A DNA stretch of 64,000 nt, taken from the NCBI RefSeq assembly GCF_043641665.1, contig NC_092196.1, positions 18,259,692-18,323,691 of the forward strand, written 5' to 3'. The position numbers were made by a program, and so were the translations under genes. This DNA comes from Enoplosus armatus (lineage: Eukaryota; Chordata; Actinopteri; Centrarchiformes; Enoplosidae). This document shows, in pieces, positions 54,270 through 64,000 of this stretch. The stretch's first letter is position 1, and each line of letters starts with the position of its first letter. The notes beneath the pieces are model-generated. The model did no database searches, was not told the origin of the DNA, and worked only from the letters and a program-made list of their open reading frames with translations.

Positions 54270-54480
54270 GCGATGAGGTGGCTTTTTGTGATCAGACCCG
54301 AAATAGGCCTGCTCTTCTCCCCGTCGTAAAATGCCTCGACCCTTTTTCACTTTTATAGATGGAGGAGTAATATATGGCTTTATTTACGAGGACAGGCCCT
54401 GACAGATTTAATATTTTAATTCGGTTTTATGACCTGAACATAGGGCCGCACAGGACTCTTTATGAGCCACCGGCATGAGC
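54270..54480. promoter_or_regulatory. Candidate downstream enhancer / CNE
   Basis: Unique sequence with ATGGCTTTATTTACGAGGAC, CAGATTTAATATTTTAATTC and GGTTTTATGACCTGAACATA: AT-rich Hox/Cdx-like TTTAT(T/G)AC sites interleaved with unique GC-richer text. Confidence 0.25.
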
Positions 54481-55163
54481 GGACGGAGCGGCGGGGACCA
54501 CCGGGAGGAGACGAGAGGGCAGGAAGTGACAGATACAGCCATTCCTCATGTATCGCTGCCTAAATACCAAGCATATGTCAGCCTGCGCTAACCTCTGCCC
54601 ACACCGCTCCTCCCCCACATGTCTCTATCATTCGTCTACAATCCTCCCCCCATCTCCCCTCGACCCATAACTCCAACGAGAAGACATGGCCCTGGCGCAG
54701 ATAGTGCAAGTCTAATAGGGGGGAGATTGATGGTTCAAACGACTCAGGGCTGGTACTGAGGGGAGATTCATGCCCGAGACAACTCAGAGCTATTGAGTTG
54801 AGAGATTGATGAATCAGAAGATACAGCCCTAAACTTTTCAAGCTTTTCATGTCTTCAGCGATACCCTGCCAATACTTCCAGAGTTCAGGGTTCAGACTAT
54901 TAACAGCTGATATCTGAGCGAGGTGTGGGAGAGTTGATTGATGAATGTGATGATTCAAACTCTGCTGTGTAGATTGGTGGTCATTTTAAAAGCAGAAGTC
55001 AAATAGTTTTTCACAATGGAAAAAAAAAAATTCCCACACCCATCTAGTACCATGAAAAGTTTGATTACTTTTAATGGAAATCAATAGGGTTTCAGCACTC
55101 GCTCTCTGAGAGAATTTTTAATCAAGAGAAATTCATTATTTTACCATACCACATACACACAGG

Positions 55164-55210
<47 letters not shown>
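55164..55210. repeat. Compound (GC)n(AC)n microsatellite
   Basis: GCGCGCGC passing into a long AC tract; alternating purine-pyrimidine throughout, hence Z-DNA-prone. Confidence 0.95.
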
Positions 55211-55213
<3 letters not shown>

Positions 55214-55902
55214 TATCATCTGTCTTAAGAAAGAGAACCAATAATGACCAAGATACCCTCTAACACGGGCTACAATTTTACTGCCAATTAAAGTATTTAT
55301 CGTTTGACACAATATTAACTGTCCTCAGAGGTTGATTTAGTAAACTTCCAAAACAGAAAGTTTGAGAACAAATCGAGGAGGTCTTCAAAGCGCCATATCC
55401 GGTGGGACTCGGAGCAGTTCCCATGGGAACTGGCAAATGAGCGTCTACCCGGCTTCACCCCTCCTGCGCAGCGCCAGGAGAACACAGTGATTATCGATCT
55501 GTCTGAGGGGCGAACAGCTCAACCAATCAATGGCTCTTTGAGTCCCCCCAAGCATTGTGGGATAGAGGAGGAACCGTGTGCGTGTGTGTGGAGATGGGGG
55601 CGTTGAAGTGGCAGCGGCAGAGTGATTTCTGTCCAACACAGATCACCAGCTTAATTGACGGGCTTGAAATTGGTTTAAAATGCCTGGTGCTCCCGCGCCA
55701 CCTCCTCCCTGGCTGGCATCAAGGCAGAGCGCCGCTTACAGGTATTAGTGTCATTATCCCCCCGGAGATGGAGGTGAGGAGCCGGTCAGGGGCTGAGAAG
55801 TCCGGGACAGCAGCAATCAAAACACACAGCCTGGTGAGGTACAGTTCATACGTATAATTATAAACAGTAGAGAGTCGCTGGAAATTTTAGACTTCAGATT
55901 TG

Positions 55903-56065
55903 TGCTGAAACAATCACTTTATTAATCAGTTAGATAATTGACAGAGAATTAACCGACAACAATAATTGACTAATTGTTTCATTCATTAATTTATGTCTTT
56001 CTCCAGCTACAAATGTGAGGACTTTTATCCATTCTCTGTTTTTATATCATTGTAAATTGCATTGC
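55903..56065 (-). mobile_element. hAT-like MITE copy C, reverse orientation
   Basis: TGCTGAAACAATCACTTTAT, then ATTGACTAATTGTTTCATTC and CCAGCTACAAATGTGAGGAC, read as the reverse complement of the right half of the same element. The far end is lost or too diverged to place. Confidence 0.5.
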
Positions 56066-57022
56066 AGTTAAACCTGCAATAACATGAATGTTAGGGAGCA
56101 ACATCATCAATCATTTGGAGTCTGTTTAGCTCTGTTTTGGTCTCCACCAACTCCCGAGGGAAACGTCTGACCAAAACCTGTAAAATAAGACCCCAGTTTT
56201 CCTTCCTCTACTTTAAACAAACCAAACAAAGCAAACCGTGTTCTTACAGCGTGTTCATATGTTCAGTCTGTGGAGAGAACGGGCTCAGTGAGAACTGATG
56301 TTTAGCTGTGGGCCTTCTTCTACCCTTAACAAGTCACACACTGATCAAACTGAAGGCCAATGATGGGCTGGTCTCCTGGAGCTGACTAAATAATTAAAAG
56401 GCCTTTAATTAAACCTATAAGCGGGCAAATGACCGGAGAGCCACAGGGGGTGGGGATGGGGGGGGGAGGTTAAAGGTGTGTATGTATGTGTGTATACAAT
56501 TATAGTAACAAACAAGGAGGAGAAAGTGGCCTGATGAGCACATGCGGTCGCACAGCCTGGCCAGCTCATTTGCTTTGACATTTAACCGGAGCCGTCGCTG
56601 CAGGAAGTGAGTGTGAGGAGGCAGATATAGAGGCATCTGACTCACAGGACTGACTGACACTCTGAGGTCCATCCATCTGAGCCCAGGTGAATGAGAAGAG
56701 AGAGGCCGATCAATAAGGCAATGGTTTGATAGAGTGTTTGTGAGTGGCTGCATTTCCAGCTATTGAGCTTTCTGTGTTTCTAATAAGAGGGAGGATTTAT
56801 AATGGCAGCTAACTAATGACTGAGCACTTGAATGGTGAGCTGACACTCAGACGACCACAATGTGATAACCAGTGGAGCAAGCGTTGCATTGGAAAAATAA
56901 GGATTTTAAAGACACTGTGTGTAAACCAAAAATCCAAACACAAGATTGGACTCTCACATTGTTTGACTTATTTGTCTTTTAATAAACTGACACTACACTA
57001 CACTGGGACCATTATTTGACCA

Positions 57023-57275
57023 TTAGGTCCCTATTTAGCATTGATGAGCAATATATAAACATTTAATAAAAGGTTTATAACTATAATGTGGTTGTACGCA
57101 GCTATAAGGACATTTTGAAGTGTTTATTAATGTTCAGTATCTGTTATAATTTCTCTACTCATGGGTTCCCACAGGAGGAGTTATAGCTGATAAATACATG
57201 AATCAACTTTATAGTGTTATAAAACATGTATTAAATGTTTATAAGATGCTTACGGATGCTAAATAAGGGGACTAA
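57023..57275. mobile_element. MITE with about 48-bp terminal inverted repeats
   Basis: The left end begins TTAGGTCCCTATTTAGCAT; the reverse complement of the right end begins TTAGTCCCCTTATTTAGCAT. The match continues through ATAAACATTTAATA, giving arms of about 48 bp in a 253-bp element. There is no coding capacity. It is a clear fold-back DNA transposon; TA target duplication is possible but not certain. Confidence 0.8.
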
Positions 57276-57632
57276 AAGCAGAGTGTTTTTATCTTATAGT
57301 TCACATTATGGTGACATCCAAGCTGTCATATTATTTTCTCTAATGACTGATTGTGATGGATTTGTTTTACTTATCATCTAAAATAAAGTGCCTGAAGAGA
57401 CCGTCCTATATTGTCCAATTAGTTCTCCACTTCCTACATCTCCAATTAGGTTCCCAGTGATGTCAAACGTCTCTGCTCTAATTCCACCAAATATTACAAG
57501 ACGTGGAGCATTAGATGTACAGTAGAAATGGCATCATTTTCATCAGCCTAATATTGCAGAAATGGGAGTAAGATCATCTTTCTCATTGGTTACACTGACA
57601 GCACTCTCATTTAATCAAATTAAATCTCAAGC

Positions 57633-57634
<2 letters not shown>

Positions 57635-57669
<35 letters not shown>
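57635..57669. repeat. (CA)n microsatellite
   Basis: Uninterrupted CA tract. Confidence 0.97.
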
Positions 57670-57672
<3 letters not shown>

Positions 57673-57793
57673 ACATACTCTCACACACATTTCAGTCTTC
57701 TCACATGCCTGCACACTCTTAGCTTCTTTCTTTTGCTCCCCAGTGGCACAAGCATTCAGAGATCCAATCAATCACACCTCTGCTCAGACACAT

Positions 57794-57794
<1 letters not shown>

Positions 57795-57867
<73 letters not shown>
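57795..57867. repeat. (CA)n microsatellite, 73 bp
   Basis: The longest dinucleotide tract in the window. Confidence 0.98.
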
Positions 57868-59394
57868 CACAGGGCAAAAGGCGCTTAGACTTGGGACTTA
57901 CTCTAAGTTTATACTGGACCAGTGACATCCACTGTCTCAGCCATCAGCCCCGTGGCATGCAGCAGAACAGATCACTCTCTTTCTCTCCATTAAAGCAACT
58001 GTCGACGCATGCGCCTCTTTTTAAAAGGTGGTAAAGAGGAAATTAATCTCTCCCTGGGCTGCCGTGGCAGGATATTAATCTAGCAGCTTCACTCATCTCC
58101 TCATCTCTCCTCTCTTTGCCTGATAATCCTCTCCTCATCAACAGCATATGCAAACCACAGGTGAGCGAACAGAGTAATTGATTGGGATGTGAAACTCCCC
58201 TCGCACCTCTTCTCTCCTCGTCTTCCTACCCTTTCGTCAATCCCTCTGCCCCTTGTTGCAGGTGTATAATTTGTCAATCCTTCATCAGTTATAAGAAGTT
58301 ATTGATGTGGCTTTTTATGTTGATGTCGAAGGGGAAATCAGTTCAGGATTGACTGCAGCCGAGTTTCCACCTTCAGTTGAGCATCAGTTGGTGTTTGTTC
58401 AAAAAGCTCTGTAATTATGGCTGTAATTAGACTAAATGACATTCACAATTAATTACTATGTGCAAACCTCTTTCATTACCCCACTCTACTTGCTTAGTGA
58501 TCACCGCGGACATCTAAAACAACTACAAGACAAAACAAACATGTTCCCTAAGAAGGAGGCCGTCTCCCTGTGGGCCAGTCAGCAACAAATACGTCACCTT
58601 GTTTTGATCTGTAATTATAGCTCCCCTCCTGGGCCGATCAATATCATTTTGAAAATGCCACTACACACCAGTGGGAAGGTGTCGCAGTGAGTGGGATGTC
58701 ACAAAACTTGAAAAAAAAAATGAAAATAAACAAGCAAATGACAATTAAATTTGTAGTTTATGAAAATGTTGAGATGCAGTGGTGAGATACGTCATTTATC
58801 TACATTTCAATGAAATCCACTCTGGGCTGTTTGACATGTCCCGTGTAACAAATGAATAAATGTAATTGTAAGAGACAAAATTACACTTTATGAATAGTGT
58901 TCCTATCGTGCCTAAGTGCATCTTCACACAGTATATGCCCCCTGGGTATAGTAATGGCTGTTTTTTTCCAGAGCAGCTCTCAGTTGAGGAGCCTCCAGTC
59001 AGAGCCGACAAAGCAACATGATTCTTATCTGAGCATTAACCCTTGTACTGCTCCCAGAGTTTACACCAGCCCGACGTGGCAGGGTGAGGCTGCTCTGTGG
59101 ACCCTCGGGGAGACAAATGGGGCTGATAAAGCTAAGCTCATTATCTGTTACTGACACATCGGTCAGGGGTCAGGCCTAATCTGAGCCCAGAGGAACCCGG
59201 CCGCTTGGCCACTGCGCGACCTGGCTCTGTTACAGCCCTTAATCGGATCCGAGGTTAATGTGCTGCCTCTCTATGAAAAAAGCAGAGGGGAGAAAGCATC
59301 TCCTCGCCTCACCGGGAGAGAAATAAGCACCCTCTCGCTCTCCCCTGAGATCCAACACTTAGCCCACACGACTGAGCCACGACTGAGAAGAAAA

Positions 59395-59580
59395 AGAGCA
59401 GGACGCAAAATAAATATCATTAACCCACAATTAAAATCCTGTTCTCTGTCCTGACATCCTTTATTGTTCTCATATCTCTGTCCAATTACAACATGCTGGA
59501 GTAATTACGGCTGCATTAAAAAGTAATGAAGTTATATGAGCAGGCCGTTTCCACAGGGCAATCTGACAGAAGGTAGAGAG
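59395..59580. promoter_or_regulatory. Candidate downstream enhancer / CNE
   Basis: AATATCATTAACCCACAATT, TCCAATTACAACATGCTGG, AGTAATTACGGCTGCATT and AAGTAATGAAGTTATATGAG give repeated TAAT/ATTA cores in unique, non-repetitive sequence. Confidence 0.25.
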
Positions 59581-62500
59581 AGGAAAGAAATGACTGAAGC
59601 TGCTGGAGGAGCCGCTCATCCCTGCCCATGAGGTGAAATGTCAACCAGATGACTCTGCAGCACCCAAAAACATCCACAGTTCAGCTGATTCTCCCTCGTG
59701 GCAAACTGCAATCAATCACTTGTCCTCCGGGGTAGCCATTATTTTTTAGCTTTTTAACTGGTCAACATGATCTCGTAGCCATGGAGACAGGGTCTCGCCC
59801 AAAGGGCACTGGATATAAATGGCTGCCTGCTCTTTGTAATGGTTGTTAACAGATTTGAGCCAGTAATGCTCATACGCTGGTCAAGGCTATGGCAGCGGCA
59901 TTAACAATACATTTCTATCTGTTTTGTTACCTCTGTCTGTGTGTGTGTGTGTGTACATGTTTACGCGTGTTGCTGAGTAAACACACTTGTTTTTGTGTGT
60001 GAGAATGGCCGATGAATTACCTGGGTGACGCTGTTAAGCGAGGGTCAGAGATGAGAGCAAGGCAATTTGAGGTTGGAAATGAGTGATGTCCTTTCTCATT
60101 TGAGCGCCACAGAGGCCTCACCCTCTCAGACGCCACTTCCTTTTATATGTCAACATGCCCATTGTGTTTCAGCTTCCCTCTGTTGTGTTTGTCTCTCAGT
60201 ACATTGAAGAAAGAGGAGAGCGGTAAAACAACTGTGAGCCACAGTGATTTGGAAATGAAATATCAGCCCCGGCCTGTGAAGAGGAGGTAATCTCCCTTCA
60301 GTGGAAAAGACAGCAGATGAAAAAGACAACTAGGCGGGAGAAAGAGGGGGAGAGGGAAGGGGAGGAGAGAAACAGAAAAAGAAACAGGGAAAGGGAGAGA
60401 ATCGGGGTTCTGGGATAGATTGAGCTCGTGTCTGAGCTGCTCCACACATGAGTGGACATCTGACACTGACACAGTACTGGTCCTGCTGGTCTGAGAGCTG
60501 CACAGAGAGCTGTGGCTCTGAGGCAAACTCTCATATTCCCCTGAAGGAAGAAGGATAGATAGATGGATGGATGGAGGGAGGAGAAGAAATCCTAAAAATG
60601 ACAAGTGAAATGTAAAGGATACATCGATGAGCGGCCAAACAGGACGATGGATGAAAGATGAGACCGGAGGATTTTTGTCATTTTTTGTTTCGTTGTGTTA
60701 TAAAGTGCAGCGAGACAGGACAGATGGAAAGCAGAGCGGAGGTTGACAAAGGTCGTAGGTCAAATTTGAAACAACAACACGACAGGTGCATTGTAGGTGC
60801 TTTAACCAGCTGAACTGCACACTTCGTCAGTACCTTCCAAAGCTGTTAAAATATAACAAAATATCTTTATATTACAAATAAAAAGTGTTTTGTGATCTGA
60901 CACCACTTGGTTAGGGTTTGGGAACAAAAGCTGACTGCCAGAGGGTGAACTTTTTGTTACAACATCATACTATTTCCTCATTTGCTCCACAGACAAGCGT
61001 CATAATTTCTACGATTGCTAGACTCTGGAGGATTTCAGAAATACTGAGGTCGTGCATCCAAATTTATTTGTATCTCTATCAGCATTCCCATCCCACTGTT
61101 GTCCTTGTTAAAGGGGCTAAGTCAACGCTTTAAGCCACTGAGATGCAGCGCCACAGGCCATTTATTTGTCTTTGCAAACTTCATAATGCCCATTAAACTC
61201 AAACATCCTTTTGAATAATAATAAACAAACAATCAGACTGCAAGTAGCTACCACACAACACACAGTGAAATCTGATTCACCCTTCAGTTGACAAATGAGT
61301 TAAATTATGGCTCCTGCAGTCTTTAACATGCATGCCTTGTCATGACATAATGGTCATTTCAGCATAAAAGCCTTGCTGCTGTCTGAGGAAGAGCATCAAG
61401 CTTGAAAGTATCTGCCACTCTCTGACTGTGTTGTGTGCTCTAATTGAGTCTTTTACATTTCACATTTTTCTGTATTGAACAGCTTCAAATTTTATGTGAA
61501 ATGATTCCCCTGAAACTCCTCTGTGCAGACTGACCCGAGTACAAGTTCAACAAAGCAATTACATAAGGCGTTCAGTCTGTTTTGATTGTGATGTATTTTC
61601 ATGCCGTTGACCATTTTCGCTTTTGTGGGTCTGCTGGCTCCAGGCTCCATCATGGAGATTTGAAACATGAGCTATAAATGAGGGAACGTCAGCTAGACCT
61701 GTCATGGCTGTCTGGCACACCCGGCACCATCTTTTATTGTGGAAGATTGTTTGGGATGGAGCAGAAACAACACCTGGCTAACGACACACCGGTACAATAC
61801 AACGAGAGACTGGCAATAACGGCAGCACACATGATGACTGGGACTGGCAACATGGGTCAGCAACAATGGATTCTTTGATAAGCATCAATCAAGCTGCCGG
61901 CCCTCTTGGGGCTTTGATAGAGTGGTTGTGTGTTGCTGTTGAGAGGCTGGCTGGGGATGGAGGTTGGCTGATAATGGGCTCCAGCGAATCACAAGAAATG
62001 AACCCCTGTTGAGAGATGGAAGAGAGGAAGGAGAAGAGGGTGGAGGAGAGAGCAGCAGGGCAAATGAGTAAGAGAGGAGAGATAGGAAAGGATGGAGCAG
62101 GCTGGATGAAGAGGGAGGTTCAACTTGGCCCTTTCTGCCTCCTCCACAGCCCATATTCCCCCAGTCTCCCGCTGGATGACCAGCACACAGACAGCCAGGC
62201 ACCATGACGGACACTCTCTTCCCCTAATGAGTCCCAGTCACAGCTGAACACACCGCTGTGCTTTACAGCACCAACAGAGAGGCCTGCCACCATGAAAAAC
62301 AGACTGCCTGCTACAATCACAAACACCACAACAAATACACAGAGTCAAACGGGGTCCTCGTGCGGTATATCTCCAATATAATTATGTTTGTTTGTGTCTT
62401 TGAAGGTGTGTAAGGACTGTTTTTTCAGCCTCTTGCCGTTGCAGGGGACCAGGACACCTGCGGCGCGTTCGCAGCACGCAGTCACTCTGCCTTGCTTTCG

Positions 62501-64000
62501 CCCTCTTTGCCACCTGTTCTGTCGTCTTCCCGAGTAGAGCCAGCCAAGTGCCTACGCCAGATAGCAGCATATCACATAGGCAGGTTCCTTTGGCTCTGGG
62601 GAGGGAAAAAAAAAAAAAAGCTTGTATCATGGAGCGTTCACTCACATTTCACATTCACTAAATCCATTCAGTAATCTCCTTATGCGTGTGACATGGCAGT
62701 ATCAGAGAAGGTTGTTGAGGTAACTGTCAGGGAATTTGACGTGAGTTCCCTTGTCACAGTCACTTTGGCTCGCTCCCGTCACTCAGCCCGTCGTGCCCTG
62801 AGGGGACGCTGACAAGAGCAGTGTCGGCAGGCGGAGGAATGGGGGCGAGGATGTCCTCGAGGGCACCTATTCCAGATACAGGAGCCTGGACGCAAATCTG
62901 CCAGTTTACATTGGAAAGGCATTCGTGCACATTCTGCTCTGGCTTGTGGAAACAGTCTTTGATCAAATAAGTGGCATCGATTTTGCGGTGCTCCAGTCTT
63001 TGTTGCTGTATGTATATTGATTTTGTCCATCTTTGACCTGTCAGGCAGGGGGTGAGCAGTAATGTGAAAAATGACTCCCCTCTCTGCCAGAGAGCCAATG
63101 AGGCAAGGCCAAAACACAGCAGGGAACCCTGCCATTAAAGCACTGCCCTCTGCCCAGTCACATTACTGTCTATTATTTTTAAACTGGGGTCTCTTCATGC
63201 AATTGGCGCTTACAAAAAAGAAAACAGCGACTGCAACTCCCATTTTTCTCAACACCCTTTATAGCTCAGGCCCAAAACACACACGCACGCGCACACACCA
63301 CGAGCCATCACAGTGTAATCTAGTCCTCACCCTGAGTCTCCTGTGGGTGTCTGTGGTTTGCTGTGCCAGTGAAATGAAAGCAGGCCTCTCTAATAACAGC
63401 GAATTTAATACCAGCACTAGTCCCTTAATGAGAGTGCCCTGTGTTTGCTCTAGGCTCATATCCGCAGCACCAGTGGGAGAGGAGGCGAGGAAGGGAGGAA
63501 GGAGGGAAATGTAGTTAAAATCTCCCATTAGCATCACCTCCAGGGCAAGCATGCACGCTCCCCAGGCGGTGGTGGGGGGGCGGCGGTCTGCGTGTCGAGT
63601 GTGGGGTGGCACGGGGGACCACAAGATGCCCGTCCTTGCATCTGCACAGCTGGAGCTCCTTGGATGTTGGTGTGCGCCACCATTAATAACAGACAGAAAT
63701 TACTATTGCGCTTATTAGAAAACAGCGTGACACTGGAGTTCAGATGAGAAACATTCTTCCACTATAGAGAAGAGGAGCCCTCGGAACAGACGGGAATGAT
63801 GAATGATGTAAAACAGGGAAACAGAAGATAAATTCAATGTTCCTCCATATCATTTGATGGCGGGTGAGGACCCAAGAATAAAAGATCAAAGAAGGAAGGG
63901 TGTGGGAGTGTGAAATAATTTTTGAGAGTGTGTACATGCATATTAGGTGGGTGTGTGTAATATTACATTACATGCAAACATGAGAGAGGAAAAAAAAAAA

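Larger units (their letters stand above)
41000..64000. other. Downstream non-coding region
   Basis: About 23 kb after the neurexophilin gene with no supported protein-coding exon. It holds (CA)n/(GT)n tracts, purine-rich stretches, a 253-bp MITE at 57023-57275, a reverse-orientation hAT-like fragment at 55903-56065, and several enhancer-like AT-rich blocks. Small open frames at 42535-42849 and 62760-63135 are discussed as leads, not as genes. Confidence 0.6.

Noticed and set aside
57562..57888. Open frames encoding long Thr-His or Val-Cys runs at the CA tracts (also 5871-6146, 47117-47530, 13072-13343)
   Set aside because: Translation of dinucleotide repeats, not genes.

Overview
The window reads as teleost nuclear DNA, probably a percomorph. 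It is AT-leaning and intron/intergenic in texture. It has very frequent (CA/GT)n microsatellites and carries several short inverted-repeat transposon remnants of kinds common in percomorph genomes. There is no prokaryotic-style gene packing, no rRNA, no CRISPR array, and no tRNA that I could find.

Only one protein-coding gene can be supported: a neurexophilin on the + strand. Its short first coding exon (25450-25506, signal-peptide core) is too small to stand out as an ORF. It splices in phase 0 over an intron of about 13.8 kb into exon 2 (39335-40108). Together they give a 276-residue secreted preproprotein with a furin-type RVKR site, four N-glycosylation sequons and the six C-terminal cysteines of the family. 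The best paralogue match is nxph3, from GQ-acidic residues just after the exon junction and several nxph3-type residues in the mature domain, but overall identity is also high to NXPH1. The family is known as secreted ligands of alpha-neurexins at synapses.

Layout: 1-25.2 kb is upstream non-coding sequence with microsatellites, two TTAA-flanked elements (5828-6039 and 22124-23005), a probable LINE 3' end (about 14.95-15.2 kb), a hAT-like fragment (16.64-16.75 kb), a near-perfect CTCF motif (21908-21924) and a GC-rich block open on both strands (17.93-18.5 kb). About 25.2-25.5 kb is the CpG-rich 5' leader and exon 1. 25.5-39.3 kb is the intron, with AT-rich homeodomain-site-rich blocks, hAT-like MITE copies and a (TTC)14 tract. 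39.3-40.1 kb is exon 2, followed by a probable 3' UTR. 41-64 kb is coding-free downstream DNA with simple repeats, a 253-bp MITE at 57.0 kb and several enhancer-like AT-rich blocks.

I found no clear multi-gene system. The leads most worth checking are the divergent CTCF-like motif pair that brackets a transposon upstream of the promoter, a possible in-frame cassette exon in the neurexophilin intron, an upstream ORF in the 5' leader, and the bidirectionally open block at 18 kb.
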